A stretch of DNA of 64,000 bases from Xylophilus sp. Its GTDB lineage: Bacteria; Pseudomonadota; Gammaproteobacteria; Burkholderiales; Burkholderiaceae_C. The stretch is from NCBI GenBank assembly GCA_009914555.1, contig WNDY01000004.1:1-64000 (forward strand). The letters run 5' to 3'. Shown piece after piece: positions 13,357 to 24,767 of the stretch (positions within the stretch are counted from its first letter, which is position 1; every line of letters begins with the position of its first letter). Below the pieces are notes generated by a model that did no database searches, was not told the DNA's origin, and saw only the letters and a list, made by a program, of their open reading frames with translations. The translations under genes were made by a program, and so were the position numbers.

Positions 13357-14529
13357 ATGCACGCACTCCTTGTCTTCTCCCATCTCCGCTGGGACTTCGT
13401 CTACCAGCGTCCCCAGCATCTCCTGAGCCGGCTCGCCGCGCGGTGGCCGGTGGTGTATGTCGAGGAGCCCGTGCCGGGCGCCGCGGTGGACCGGCTGGAG
13501 TGCATCGACGTGGCCGGCGGCGTGCAGGTCTGGCGCCCCCATCTGCGCACGGCCGAGCACGGCATGCATGGTGCCAACGCGGCTGCGATGCGCAGCCTGG
13601 TGCTGGCGGCGATGCATGCGCGCAACGTCACGCCGCAGGTGCTGTGGTTCTACACGCCGATGGCGCTGTTCATGGCGCCAGCGCTGCGCCCCGATTGCGT
13701 CGTCTACGACTGCATGGACGAGCTGTCGATGTTCCGCGGCGCCCCCGCCGAGCTGGTGGAGCAGGAAAAGGCGCTGTTCGGCCATGCCGACATCGTGTTC
13801 ACCGGCGGCCGCAGCCTGTACCAGTCCAAGCGGACGCTGCACCGCAACGTCCACTGCTTTCCAAGCAGCGTCGACCGTACCCACTTCAGCACGCCGGTGG
13901 CCGATCATCCGCTGCAGGCGGCGCTCGGCCGGCCGCGGATCGGCTACTGCGGCGTGATCGACGAGCGCATCGATACCGGGCTGGTGGCCGGCATCGCATC
14001 GCAGCGGCCCGACTGGCAACTGGTCATGGTGGGGCCCACGGCCAAGATCGATCCGGCCGGCCTGCCCCGGATGGCCAACATCCACTGGCTGGGCCAGCAG
14101 GACTACCAGGCGCTGCCGTCGTTCATCCAGGGCTGGGACGTGTGCCTGCTGCCCTTCGCGCTCAACGATTCGACGCGCTTCCTCAGCCCGACCAAGACGC
14201 TGGAGTACATGGCCAGCGGCAGACCGTCGGTCAGCACTGCCGTGCGCGACGTGGTGGACAGCTATGGCCAGGTCGTGCAGATACGCTCCGACGCGGACGG
14301 CTTCGTGCAGGCCTGCGAGATGCTCATGCACCGCGATGCGGCACGCCGCCGCGCCGACGGCCGGGCGGTGGACGCGATTCTCGCGCGCACCTCGTGGGAC
14401 GCGACGGCCGGCGCGATGCGCAGCCTGGTGGAGGGCCTCCTGCAATCGCGCCTGCGCACCGCGCGTCGCCGGCCGGCGCCGGCGGTCGCGGCCGCCGCGG
14501 GCACGGCGACCGGCATGGCCGCGTCCTGA
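13357..14529 (+). CDS. Glycosyltransferase, GT4-like
   Basis: The 390-residue protein has a two-Rossmann layout. The N-terminal half has FSHLRWDFVYQRPQHLL and VYDCMDELSMF. The C-terminal half has GRPRIGYCGVIDERID, LVMVGPTAKID, NIHWLGQQDYQALP and SPTKTLEYMASGRPSVST, the nucleotide-sugar site typical of GT4-type enzymes. The tail from about 370 is Ala/Arg-rich. Next to glf it may transfer galactofuranose or another sugar to a surface glycan; the acceptor is unknown. Confidence 0.85.
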   Translation: MHALLVFSHLRWDFVYQRPQHLLSRLAARWPVVYVEEPVPGAAVDRLECIDVAGGVQVWRPHLRTAEHGMHGANAAAMRSLVLAAMHARNVTPQVLWFYTPMALFMAPALRPDCVVYDCMDELSMFRGAPAELVEQEKALFGHADIVFTGGRSLYQSKRTLHRNVHCFPSSVDRTHFSTPVADHPLQAALGRPRIGYCGVIDERIDTGLVAGIASQRPDWQLVMVGPTAKIDPAGLPRMANIHWLGQQDYQALPSFIQGWDVCLLPFALNDSTRFLSPTKTLEYMASGRPSVSTAVRDVVDSYGQVVQIRSDADGFVQACEMLMHRDAARRRADGRAVDAILARTSWDATAGAMRSLVEGLLQSRLRTARRRPAPAVAAAAGTATGMAAS

Positions 14530-14541
14530 AGCGGTGGCGCC

Positions 14542-15686
<1,145 letters not shown>

Positions 15687-15690
<4 letters not shown>

Positions 15691-17879
15691 CGCTCGAACT
15701 CTGGGCCGGGCCGGAGTGCACGGTCAACCGGGTGGGCGACCGCTTCCACGACCAGCTCGCTGCGAGCGGCTTCGCGGCGCGGCTGCAGTGCCTGGACGAT
15801 CTCGCCTCGCTCGGCATCCGCAGGATGCGGCTGCCCCTGCTGTGGGAGCGCACCGAGCCGGCACCGGCCCGGCACGACTGGTCATGGGGCGACCAGGCGA
15901 TCGCCCGGCTGGGTGCGCTGGCGGTCGAGCCCATCGTCGGCCTGCTGCACCACGGCAGCGGGCCGGCCTGGACCGATCTGCTGGACCCGGCGTTTCCGCA
16001 GCTGCTCGCCGCCTATGCCGGCGCCGTGGCGGCACGGTACCCCCATGTGCGGGACTGGACGCCGGTCAACGAACCGCTGACCACCGCGCGCTTCGGCGCG
16101 CTCTACGGCGTGTGGCATCCCCACCGCGCGGACGACGCGAGCTTCGTGCGGGCGCTGCTGAACCAGGTGCAGGCCACGGTGCTCGCGATGCGGGCCATCC
16201 GCCGGCACCAGCCGGCCGCCGCCCTGGTGCAGACCGAGGACCTCGGCTTCGCCACCGCCTCGCCGGCGCTCCAGTACCAGGCCGATTTCGAGAACCTGCG
16301 GCGCTGGCTCACGTTCGACCTGCTGGGCGGCCATGTGGACCGCGCGCACCCCCTGCGGCCGTACCTGCGCGACGCCGGCGCCAGCGAGGCGGAGCTGGAC
16401 GCGCTCTGCCGCGACCCCTGCCCCCCGGCCATCCTAGGCATCAACCATTACCTGACCAGCGACCGGCACCTCGACGATCGCACCTGGCTGTATCCGCCGC
16501 AGCGCGTCGGCGGCACCGCGCGGCAGCGCTATGCGGACGTCGAGGCGGTGCGCGTGCGGGGGCCTCTCGCCGGCGGCTTCGCCGAGCGGCTGCGCGAAAC
16601 CTCCTGCCGCTACGGCCGCCCCGTCGCGCTCTCCGAAGTCCATCTGGGCTGCGCGCGCGAGGACCAGCTGCGCTGGCTCTACCAGGCATGGCGGGCCACT
16701 TCGTCGGTGCGTGCCGAGGGGCACGACGTGCGCGCGGTGACCTGCTGGGCCAGCCATGGCAGCGTCGACTGGGACAGCCTCGTCACCCGGTGGGACGGCC
16801 ATTACGAGCCGGGCCTCTGGGACGGCAGATCGTCCCCGCCGCGCCCCACGGCGCTGGGGCGCCTGGCCCGGCAGCTCGCGTCGGGCGAAGGCGCCATCCA
16901 TCCGGTCGCCGCCGATGCCGGATGGTGGCAGCGCGGCGAGCGCATCGCCTACGGCCCCGTCGGCCGGCTGGAGGCCGTGCCGGCCACCGGGCGGCCATTG
17001 GTCATCGCGGGCGCGACCGGCACGCTGGGCCGGGCGTTCGCGAGGGCCTGCGCGCAGCGTGGCCTGTCGCACCGCCCGCTCGGCCGCTCCGACATGGACA
17101 TCGCCGACGAGGCTTCGGTCGCCGGCGCCCTGGCACGGTGGCGGCCCTGGGCCGTCGTCAACGCGGCCGGCTTCATGCGGGTCGATGCGGCCGAGCAGGA
17201 GGCGGCGGCGCACTGGCGCGAGAACGTGGGCGGACCGGACACCCTGGCCCGCCTCTGCGCGCGCCACGGCGTACAGCTCGTGGGATTTTCCAGCGATCTG
17301 GTGTTCGACGGCTTCCAGAGCCGCCCCTACGTGGAGTCGGACCGCCCCCAGCCGCTCAACGCCTACGGCCGTGCCAAGCAGGAGGCGGAGCGCCGCATGC
17401 TGGCCGCCCTGCCCGGCGCGCTCGTGGTCCGCACGGCAGCATTCTTCGGGCTGCGGGAAGCGCACGACTTCATCGCGGCGGGCCTGGAGAGGCTGCGCGG
17501 CGGCCTGCTCTGGACCGTCGCCTGCGACCAGGTCGTGTCTCCGACCTACCTGCCCGATCTGGTGCATGCCGCCCTCGACCTGCTCATCGATGGAGAAAGC
17601 GGGGTATGGCACCTGGCGAACGAGGGCGCCGTCAGCTGGGCGGAGTTCGCCGCACAGGCCGCCGCGGCGGCCGGCCTCGATGCCGGGCTGGTCCGCGCCG
17701 TGCCGGCCGCGGCACTGGGCCAGCGGGCGACGCGGCCGCGGTGGTCCGCGCTGGCAAGCGAGCGGGGCCGCATCATGCCGACGCTGGCGGACGCCCTGCG
17801 GAGATACGCCGAGCACACGCGGGGCCGCACCGAGCCGGCCGCGGCGGCCCGCGCGGCCGAGGGATCGCCGACGGGCTGA
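15687..17879 (+). CDS. Fusion: GH1-like glycosidase domain plus RmlD-like sugar-nucleotide reductase domain
   Basis: The 730-residue protein joins two domains. Residues 1-415 resemble family-1 glycosidases: LGIRRMRLPLLWERTEP, WTPVNEP with the acid/base Glu near 129, GINHYL, and a SEVHL segment near 316-320 where the usual nucleophile motif would be. Residues 435-730 are an RmlD-type reductase: AGATGTLG near 441-448, SSDLVFDG, and YGRAK with Tyr560 and Lys564. The reductase half may act on a dTDP- or UDP-linked sugar. The glycosidase half may be catalytic or only a binding module, since its nucleophile motif is unusual. The start overlaps glf. Confidence 0.82.
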
Positions 17880-17946
17880 CGAGGCCGCCAACCGCCCCAG
17901 CCGCAGCCGTGGCCCGGCGAGTGGCGTCATGGCGGCTTCAAAAGAA

Positions 17947-17958
17947 ACAATTCTCATC
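17947..17958 (-). promoter_or_regulatory. Possible Fur-box-like site before the sigma factor gene
   Basis: The minus strand reads ATGAGAATTGTT, close to the ATGAGAATCATT core often seen in Fur boxes. It lies about 40 bases before the GTG start of the FecI-like gene, in a short AT-rich patch. Iron control is expected for such genes, but one short match is weak evidence. Confidence 0.35.
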
Positions 17959-17997
17959 CTAATCGCGCGCTGCCCGCCGCCCGATACCGTGCTGCCC

Positions 17998-18510
17998 GTG
18001 ACCCCCCTCCCCCTGCTGGACACGCTCGTGCGCCACTATGACGACCTGGTCGCCCAGGTGCGGCGGCGCTTCGGCGATGCCGGCTTCGCGCGCGAGGTGG
18101 TGCACGACGTCTGCGTGCAGATCATCGAAAAGCCGCCCGCCGCGCCGGTCCGGCTGCCGCTGGCGCTGCTGCGGCGCATTTCGCACAACCTCGCGGTGGA
18201 CCGCTGCCGCGCCGAGGACGCCTACCGCGCGCGGGTCGGGTCGGCCGACGCGCCGCCCAATGCCGACAGCGGCGCGCCCGACGCCGGCCGCGCGCTCGAT
18301 GCGCAGCGCGAGCTGCAATGGCTGTCGGACGCGATCGAGGCGCTGCCGCCGCGCTGCCGGACCGTGTTCGTGATGCACAAGATCCACGAGATGCCGCAAC
18401 CCGAGGTGGCGCTGCGCCTGGGCATCTCGCGCCAGGCGGTCGAGAAGCACCTGCGCAACGGCGTAGCCGCCTGCCTGCGGCATCTGGAGGACATGCGCCG
18501 TGGCCGCTGA
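17998..18510 (+). CDS. FecI-like ECF RNA polymerase sigma factor
   Basis: The 170-residue protein has sigma region 2 at about 10-75 (HYDDLVAQVRRRFGDAGFAREVVHDV, RISHNLAVDRCRAEDAYR) and region 4 at about 105-165 (LPPRCRTVFVMHKIHEMPQPEVALRLGISRQAVEKHL), as in FecI-type iron-transport sigma factors. It should direct transcription of the downstream receptor when FecR signals siderophore. GTG at 17998 is chosen because the upstream ATG at 17929 would place the AT-rich promoter-like patch inside the gene; the choice is uncertain. Its end overlaps fecR by 11 bases. Confidence 0.9.
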   Translation: MTPLPLLDTLVRHYDDLVAQVRRRFGDAGFAREVVHDVCVQIIEKPPAAPVRLPLALLRRISHNLAVDRCRAEDAYRARVGSADAPPNADSGAPDAGRALDAQRELQWLSDAIEALPPRCRTVFVMHKIHEMPQPEVALRLGISRQAVEKHLRNGVAACLRHLEDMRRGR

Positions 18511-19372
18511 ACCCCGCGCGGCCGCGCCGCGCCCGCCTGCACAGCCCGACGCGGCCCAGGCCGCGCTCGACCGCCACCGCCAGGCGCTGCGGGAGCGCTT
18601 TGCGCTGCCGCCCGAAGCCCTGGGCCCGCTGCCTCCCGCGCCGCGCAGGCGCGCCAGGGCGGCCGCCGGCGTGGCCGCGGCCGTCGCCATCGCCGGCGTG
18701 CTGTGGGCCGACCCGGCCTGGCGCACCGAACGCATCGCCACCGCCACCGCCGCCGCCGGGCGCCGCCAGGTCCAGCTGGCCGACGGCAGCGAGGTCACGC
18801 TCGATACCGCCACCGAGATCGCCGTGTCGCGCCACCTGCGCTCGCGCCGCGTGGCACTGCTGCGCGGCCAGGCGCTGTTCGATGTGGCGCATTCGCGCTG
18901 GCGGCCTTTCACCGTGGATGCCGGCGCCGCGCGCGTGCGCGTGCTGGGCACGGCCTTCAGCGTCGGCCGGCAGGACGGCGGCCGCGTCGCGGTGACCGTG
19001 CTGCGCGGCCGCGTGGCGGTGGAGGACGCCGCCGGCGCGCTGGTCGCGCAGCTCACGCCGGGCTGGCAGGCGCGGCTGGAGGCCGGCCGCTGGCAGGCGC
19101 CGGCCCGGGTCGATGCGCAGGCCGCCACGGCGTGGCGCGAGGGGCGGCTGGTCTTCTCGCACACGCCGCTGCCGCAGGTGCTGGCCGAGATCGAACGCTA
19201 CGGCGGCCTGGGCGTGCGGCCTGCGGACGACCCGGCCCTGGCCGGCCTGCGGCTCTCGGGCGTCTACCGCACCGACAACGCCCGCGCCCTGCTCGACCTG
19301 CTGCCGCACGTGCTGCCGGTGCGCGTGGACCGCGCGGCCGACGGTTCGGCCACGGTGGCTCTGCGGCCGTAG
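18500..19372 (+). CDS. FecR-like anti-sigma factor / signal transducer
   Basis: The 290-residue protein has a cytoplasmic N-terminal part, one membrane helix near 54-70 (AAAGVAAAVAIAGVLW), a FecR domain near 80-180 (RQVQLADGSEVTLDTATEI, LRGQALFDVAH, VRVLGTAFSV) and a C-terminal region near 210-285 (FSHTPLPQVLAEIERYG, LSGVYRTDN). It carries the signal from the receptor to the sigma factor. It starts with GTG inside the end of the sigma gene, which implies translational coupling. Confidence 0.9.
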   Translation: MAAEPRAAAPRPPAQPDAAQAALDRHRQALRERFALPPEALGPLPPAPRRRARAAAGVAAAVAIAGVLWADPAWRTERIATATAAAGRRQVQLADGSEVTLDTATEIAVSRHLRSRRVALLRGQALFDVAHSRWRPFTVDAGAARVRVLGTAFSVGRQDGGRVAVTVLRGRVAVEDAAGALVAQLTPGWQARLEAGRWQAPARVDAQAATAWREGRLVFSHTPLPQVLAEIERYGGLGVRPADDPALAGLRLSGVYRTDNARALLDLLPHVLPVRVDRAADGSATVALRP

Positions 19373-19376
19373 TTCA

Positions 19377-19438
19377 TATACCCCCGCCTGAACCCTTCTG
19401 TAGCGCTTTTATTTTGCCCGCTACAGCCCTATACCCCT
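19377..19438. repeat. TATACCCC/CTGTAGCG intergenic repeat, copy 1
   Basis: TATACCCCC and CTATACCCC bracket a perfect inverted repeat, CTGTAGCG (19398-19405) and CGCTACAG (19419-19426), with a T-rich loop. It lies between fecR and the receptor gene and could attenuate transcription or stabilise mRNA. Related sequences occur at 21908, 27658 and 30894. Confidence 0.6.
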
Positions 19439-19535
19439 CCATCGGAAACATCTCCGCTCGGCAGGTAGGGTCCGGCGCTGCGGCATACGGCTATCCCCTC
19501 GTCGCCATCCATCCATCGACGAGGAGAACGTTCCG

Positions 19536-21902
19536 ATGCATCCATCCCGCCTTCCGCGGCGCACGCGCCTGTCCGCCGTGCTGGCCGCAGCCCTGATCCC
19601 GCTCGGCGTCCAGGCCCAGCAGGCCGTGGCGATCGACCTGCCGGCCGCGCCGCTGGAGCAGTCGCTCAACCAGCTGGCGCGGGCCACCGGCGTGCAGATC
19701 GTCTTCGCCAGCCCGCTGGCCGCCGGCCGGCAGGCGCCGGCCGTGCGCGGCATGCTCAGCGCGCAGGACGCGCTGGCCCGGCTGCTGGCCGGCAGCGGGC
19801 TCGTTGCCCACGTGGCCGACGGCGGCCGCACCTGGGTGGTCGAGCGGGCCGCCGCGCCGGCGCCGGGCGCCGCGGCCACCACCTCCACGCTCGGCGAGGT
19901 CAGGGTGACCGCCGCGGCCGAGACCGGCGCCACCACCGAGGGCCTGCCGGAGTACGCCGCGCGCGCCGCCGCCATCGGCCTGGGCGAGCATTCGCTGCGC
20001 GAGACGCCCAACTCGGTCAGCGTCGTCACCCGCCAGCGCATCGAGGACCAGAACTTCCTGACGGTCGAGGACGCGATGCGCTACACCACCGCGATGAAGG
20101 TGACGACCTACGGCACCAACAACTACCAGATCGAATCGCGCGGCTACGGCATCGACCGCTACCAGGTCGACGGCGTCTCGTCCTCCGCGCGCACCTACGA
20201 AAACAACTTCGGCCTGGCGATGTACGACCGCGTCGAGGTCTGGCGCGGCCCGGCCGGGCTGCTGCAGGGCGCGGGCGACCCGGGCGGCACGGTGAACTTC
20301 GTGCGCAAGCGCGCGCAGAACACCTTCGGCTTCAACGCCCGCACCTCCGTCGGCTCCTGGGACAACTACTACGGCGAGGCCGACGTGACCGGCCCGCTGA
20401 ACGCCGACGGCAGCCTGCGCGGCCGGCTGGTCGCCGCGTACCAGGACCAGCACTACTTCACCGACTACACCTTCTCGCGCCAGCCGATGGTCTACGGCAC
20501 GCTCGAATACGACGTCGATGCCGACACCACGCTGTCGGTCGGCCACAGCACGCAGCGCCTGCACATGCGGCCGTTCTACGGCTACTCCACCTACAGCGAC
20601 GGCACGCTGCCGGACATCGACCGCTCGACCTTCGTCGGCGCGCTCTGGAACCGCCGCCGGCAGACTGCCAACCGCAGCTTCGCCGAGCTGGAGCACCGGC
20701 TCGCCGGCGGCGGCAGGCTGGTGCTGAGCGCCAGCTACCTCGACCGCACCAACGATCAGGCGTATGCCTGGGGCAACACCTTCATCGACCGCGCGACCGG
20801 CAACGAGACGCTCATCCCCTACATCGGCACGACCGACGAGCAGGAGGCCAATTTCCAGGCCGTGGCCACGCTGCCGACGCAGTGGCGCGGGCTGAAGCAG
20901 GAATTCGTGCTCGGCGCCAGCCACCAGCGCCTGCGCTCGCAGTCCACCTACAACGCGGCCACCTGGGGCCAGAACGGCTTCGTGCAGAACACCTTCGCGC
21001 CGGCCTACGGCACGGCGCAGCCCGCCATCGCCACGCAGACCACCGCATCGTCCGACGTGCGCCAGGAGTCCCTGTTCGGCCAGGCCCGCATCCGCCCCTG
21101 GCTGCCGCTGGTGCTGCTGGCCGGCGCGCGCGTGACCTGGTACGAGAACCGCAACCTGCTCAACCGCGCGCTCGACGCCAAGATCGACGCGAAGGCCGTG
21201 CCGTATGCCGGCGTGGTCTACGAACTGACGCCGCAGTGGTCGGCCTACGGCAGCTACACCCGCATCTTCAATCCGCAGACCTCCACCGACCGCACCGGCG
21301 CCTACCTGAAGCCGCGCGAAGGCAACCAGGTCGAGGCCGGCGTGAAGGGCGAACACCTCGACGGCCGGCTGCAGAGCAGCATCGGCCTCTACCGCATCGA
21401 GGACATCAACCGCGCGATGACCGACCCAGACTTCCCCAACGCCTCCGTCGCCGCCGGCAAGGTGCGCAGCCAGGGGCTGGAGGCCGAGCTGACCGGCCGC
21501 CTCTCGCCGCGCTGGAACCTGACGGCCGGCTACGGCTACAACACGACGGAGTACCTGCGCGCCAGCGCGGCGCAGCAGGGCCAGCCGTTCACCACGGTCT
21601 ATCCGCGCCACCTGTTCTCACTGTGGAGCGACTGGCGCGCAGACGGCGGCTGGAGCCTGGGTGCCGGTGCGCGCGTGCGCAGCGCCATCTATGCCCAAAG
21701 CGGAACGGTGCGCTGGACGGCTGGCGGCGTGACGGTCTTCGCGCTGCAGGGCGGCTACCAGATCAATCCGAAGACCCGCGTGACCGTGACAGTCAACAAC
21801 CTGTTCGACCGCCACTACTGGGACCGCGTCGTGGCCAGCGGGCGGCTGAACTACTACGGCGAGCCGCGCGCCGTGACGGCCACGCTGTCGTACAAATACT
21901 AG
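19536..21902 (+). CDS. TonB-dependent siderophore receptor with STN signalling domain
   Basis: The 788-residue outer-membrane protein has a signal peptide near 1-28 ending VQAQQ, an STN domain near 33-105 (LEQSLNQLARATGVQIVFA), a likely TonB box around LGEVRVTAAA, a plug domain (ETPNSVSVVTRQRIEDQ, GLLQGAGDPGGTVNFVRK) and a 22-strand-type barrel ending in LSYKY. This resembles FpvA/FhuE-like ferric-siderophore receptors. The STN domain implies it activates the adjacent FecR-FecI pair. The siderophore is unknown. Confidence 0.94.
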   Translation: MHPSRLPRRTRLSAVLAAALIPLGVQAQQAVAIDLPAAPLEQSLNQLARATGVQIVFASPLAAGRQAPAVRGMLSAQDALARLLAGSGLVAHVADGGRTWVVERAAAPAPGAAATTSTLGEVRVTAAAETGATTEGLPEYAARAAAIGLGEHSLRETPNSVSVVTRQRIEDQNFLTVEDAMRYTTAMKVTTYGTNNYQIESRGYGIDRYQVDGVSSSARTYENNFGLAMYDRVEVWRGPAGLLQGAGDPGGTVNFVRKRAQNTFGFNARTSVGSWDNYYGEADVTGPLNADGSLRGRLVAAYQDQHYFTDYTFSRQPMVYGTLEYDVDADTTLSVGHSTQRLHMRPFYGYSTYSDGTLPDIDRSTFVGALWNRRRQTANRSFAELEHRLAGGGRLVLSASYLDRTNDQAYAWGNTFIDRATGNETLIPYIGTTDEQEANFQAVATLPTQWRGLKQEFVLGASHQRLRSQSTYNAATWGQNGFVQNTFAPAYGTAQPAIATQTTASSDVRQESLFGQARIRPWLPLVLLAGARVTWYENRNLLNRALDAKIDAKAVPYAGVVYELTPQWSAYGSYTRIFNPQTSTDRTGAYLKPREGNQVEAGVKGEHLDGRLQSSIGLYRIEDINRAMTDPDFPNASVAAGKVRSQGLEAELTGRLSPRWNLTAGYGYNTTEYLRASAAQQGQPFTTVYPRHLFSLWSDWRADGGWSLGAGARVRSAIYAQSGTVRWTAGGVTVFALQGGYQINPKTRVTVTVNNLFDRHYWDRVVASGRLNYYGEPRAVTATLSYKY

Positions 21903-21907
21903 GCATC

Positions 21908-21957
21908 CTATAGCTTCATCGCTCTCGTCTTTCAAGCGCTGCAGAACTATACCCCCC
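21908..21957. repeat. TATACCCC intergenic repeat, copy 2 (degenerate)
   Basis: CTATAGC at the left and CTATACCCCCC at 21947-21957 flank a stretch with CAAGCGCTGCAG, a weakened form of the hairpin in copy 1. It follows the receptor gene by five bases. Confidence 0.45.
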
Positions 21958-22063
21958 GATTCATGCGCAGGATGCGGGGCGGCTTCGCCTGCCGACCTGG
22001 CCGCGCGCCGGCGTCGGCGGCGCCCCTCTGCCTCCACAGGCAGTCGTCGCACCGCCTCTCCAA

Positions 22064-22078
22064 ATTGGTCATACCAAT
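22064..22078. promoter_or_regulatory. Operator O1, candidate LldR/FadR-family site
   Basis: ATTGGT-CAT-ACCAAT is a perfect 15-base palindrome of the TGGTNNNACCA type bound by GntR/FadR-subfamily regulators such as LldR and PdhR. With O2 it lies before lctP, and a GntR gene follows lctP. Confidence 0.75.
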
Positions 22079-22179
22079 AGGAAAATTGGCGCATGCATCC
22101 AGCGAATCACAGGGTTTATATCTACTGCATCGCCCTCTGTCCGCCGCCAGAATCCTGCCCTACCGCAGCAATCCGCCAT

Positions 22180-22194
22180 ATTGGTACGACCAAT
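22180..22194. promoter_or_regulatory. Operator O2, candidate LldR/FadR-family site
   Basis: ATTGGT-ACG-ACCAAT is a second perfect palindrome, with the same six-base arms and a different centre. The centres of O1 and O2 are 116 bases apart, close to eleven turns of DNA, which would suit looping as proposed for E. coli lldPRD. Confidence 0.75.
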
Positions 22195-22297
22195 AAACCG
22201 CCAGCCTGTCCCAGGCGGCGGCAGCCAAGCGCTCGGGCCTCCGCGGCCGTCCGGCGATCCCGGGCAGGGCCGTCCCATCCACACACGACACCAGGCC

Positions 22298-23983
22298 ATG
22301 CAACCCGTCTGGCAACAGAACTACGCCCCGGCCGGAAACATCTGGCTTTCCGCGCTGGTCGCGCTCATTCCGATCGTCTTCTTCTTCCTGGCGCTGACCC
22401 GGCTGCGGCTCAAGGGCTACCAGGCCGGCACCGTCACGGTGCTGCTGGCGCTCGGCGTGGCGCTGTTCTTCTACAGGATGCCGGTCGCGTCCGCCCTGGC
22501 CTCGGCGGTCTACGGCTTCCTCTACGGCCTGTGGCCGATCGCCTGGATCATCGTGGCCGCGGTGTTCCTCTACAAGATCTCGGTCAAGACCGGGCAGTTC
22601 GACGTGATCCGCTCCTCGATCCTGTCGGTCACCGAGGACCAGCGGCTCCAGCTCATCCTCGTGGGCTTCTCGTTCGGCGCCTTCCTCGAAGGCGCGGCCG
22701 GCTTCGGCGCGCCCGTGGCCATCACCGCCGCGCTGCTCGTGGGCCTGGGCTTCAGGCCGCTCCATGCCGCGGGCCTGTGCCTGATCGCCAACACCGCGCC
22801 GGTCGCGTTCGGCGCGATGGGCATTCCGATCATCGTGGCCGGGCAGGTCTCGGGCGTGGACGCGTTCGCCATCGGCCAGATGGCCGGCCGGCAGCTGCCT
22901 TTCATGACCATCTTCGTGCTGTTCTGGCTCATGGCCATCATGGACGGCTGGCGCGGCGTGAAGGAGACATGGCCCGCGGTGCTGGTGGGCGGCGGCTCGT
23001 TCGCGCTGGTGCAGTTCCTCACCGCCAACTTCATCGGCCCGGAGCTGCCCGACATCACCTCGGCCATCGTGTCGCTGATCGCGCTCACGCTGTTCCTCAA
23101 GGTCTGGCAGCCCAAACGCATCTTCCGCTTCGAGAACGAAGGCGCAGCCACCACCAGCACCACCGCCGCCGCCACCCGCGCGCCGACCGCCGCCGTGCCG
23201 CTGACCGCCGGCACCATCGTCAAGGCCTGGTCGCCGTTCATCCTGCTGACCATCGTGGTCACGGTCTGGAGCGTGCAGCCGTTCAAGGCGCTGTTCGCCG
23301 CCAAGAGCGCGCTGGCCTCCACCGTCCTCAACATCCCGGTGCCCTTCCTGCACAACCTGGTGGAGAAGGGGCCGCCGGTGGTGGCCGCGGCCACGCCGTA
23401 CGGCGCGGTGTATTCGTTCAACTGGCTGTCGGCTACCGGCACCGCGATCCTGATCGCGGCCATCATCACGATCGCCCTGCTGCGCTTCCCCGTGGGCAAG
23501 GCCGTGGCCACGCTCGGCGAGACCTTCCGCGAACTGGCCATCCCGATCTATTCGATCGGCATGGTGCTGGCCTTCGCTTTCATCGCCAACTACTCGGGCC
23601 TGTCGGCCACGCTGGCCCTGGCGCTGGCCCACACCGGCGCCGCGTTCACCTTCTTCTCGCCGTTCCTCGGGTGGATCGGCGTGTTCCTGACCGGCTCCGA
23701 CACCTCGGCCAACGCGCTGTTCGCCGCGCTGCAGGCCACCACCGCGCAGCAGCTGGGCCTGCCGCAGGTGCTGACGGTGGCGGCCAACACCACCGGCGGC
23801 GTGAGCGGCAAGATGATTTCGCCGCAGTCGATCGCCATCGCCTGCGCCGCCGTGGGCCTGGCCGGGCGCGAGTCGGAACTGTTCCGCTTCACCGTCAAGC
23901 ACAGCCTGATCTTCGCGGCGGTGATCGGCGCGCTGACGACGCTACAAGCGTACGTGCTTCCGTGGATGATCCCGGGTCATTGA
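22298..23983 (+). CDS. lctP: L-lactate permease
   Basis: The 561-residue inner-membrane protein has about a dozen hydrophobic helices and LctP/LldP-family blocks: [54 protein letters not shown] and [12 protein letters not shown]. It imports lactate (and often glycolate) with protons. It heads the lactate cluster and is followed after 19 bases by the regulator gene. The start [11 protein letters not shown] matches the family's usual N-terminus. Confidence 0.95.
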   Translation: MQPVWQQNYAPAGNIWLSALVALIPIVFFFLALTRLRLKGYQAGTVTVLLALGVALFFYRMPVASALASAVYGFLYGLWPIAWIIVAAVFLYKISVKTGQFDVIRSSILSVTEDQRLQLILVGFSFGAFLEGAAGFGAPVAITAALLVGLGFRPLHAAGLCLIANTAPVAFGAMGIPIIVAGQVSGVDAFAIGQMAGRQLPFMTIFVLFWLMAIMDGWRGVKETWPAVLVGGGSFALVQFLTANFIGPELPDITSAIVSLIALTLFLKVWQPKRIFRFENEGAATTSTTAAATRAPTAAVPLTAGTIVKAWSPFILLTIVVTVWSVQPFKALFAAKSALASTVLNIPVPFLHNLVEKGPPVVAAATPYGAVYSFNWLSATGTAILIAAIITIALLRFPVGKAVATLGETFRELAIPIYSIGMVLAFAFIANYSGLSATLALALAHTGAAFTFFSPFLGWIGVFLTGSDTSANALFAALQATTAQQLGLPQVLTVAANTTGGVSGKMISPQSIAIACAAVGLAGRESELFRFTVKHSLIFAAVIGALTTLQAYVLPWMIPGH

Positions 23984-24002
23984 AAACCTGAGAGTCCCCC
24001 CG

Positions 24003-24767
24003 ATGCGCCTGGCCGATCACGTCGTCGAAAAACTGCTGGCACTCGTGCAGTCCCGCGGGCTGCAAGCCGGCCAGCGGCTGCCGGCCGAGCGGCAGCTGGC
24101 AGAGGAGCTGGGCGTGTCGCGCACCTCGGTGCGCGAGGCGATCCAGAAGCTGGCCAGCCAGGGCGTGCTCGCGGCGCGGCGCGGCGACGGCACCTACCTG
24201 CAATCGACCGCGCCGGCCGAATGGCTCCAGGACGCGCTGGCGCCGCTGGCCGCCTGATCGACGCCGACCCGCACTACCGCTACGACGTGCTGGAGACGCG
24301 CCATGCGCTGGAGACCAGCACCGCCTGGCTCGCCGCGCAGCGCGCCACCACAGCCGACAAGGACCGCATCCGCCGCAGCTTCGACGTGATGATCGGCCAC
24401 CAGCAGAGCGGCCATGCCGAGCTGGCCGCGCGGGCCGATGCGCAGTTCCACCTCGCGATCGCCGAGGCCTCGCACAACGTGGTGCTGGTGCAGGTAATGC
24501 ACAGCCTCTTCGCCGTGGTGCTCTCGACCGTGGAGCGCAACCGCCACGACATGTTCCGCCTGAGCGAGCCGATCACCATGCAGGCGCTGACGGTGCAGCA
24601 CCAGGCCCTCATGCAGGCCATCGCCGACGGCGATGCGCCGCGCGCGCGAGTGCATCGGCGAGCACCTGGAGCATGTGCGCACCACCATCCAGCGCCTCGA
24701 CGAGGACCGCGCGCGGCGCGAGCGGTCGATGCGGCTGCCGATCGCCGATACCACACGACAACCATGA
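24003..24767 (+). pseudogene. lldR-like GntR/FCD regulator with two frameshifts
   Basis: The first frame (24003-24257) gives an intact GntR winged helix ([39 protein letters not shown]) and stops after APLAA. The FCD ligand domain continues in another frame from about 24255 ([42 protein letters not shown]) to about 24640. There a second shift returns to the first frame ([21 protein letters not shown]) and the TGA overlaps the lldD start. The two shifts cancel. Either the regulator is inactive or the sequence has two errors in GC-rich runs (GCGCTGGCGCC; CCGCGCGCGCGAG). Confidence 0.85.

Larger units (their letters stand above)
21903..22297. other. Intergenic region before lctP with repeat and two operators
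   Basis: This 395-base gap holds a degenerate copy of the TATACCCC repeat near its left end and two perfect ATTGGT-N3-ACCAAT palindromes. The lactate permease promoter should lie between or near them. I see no convincing -35/-10 pair and no coding frame. Confidence 0.5.
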
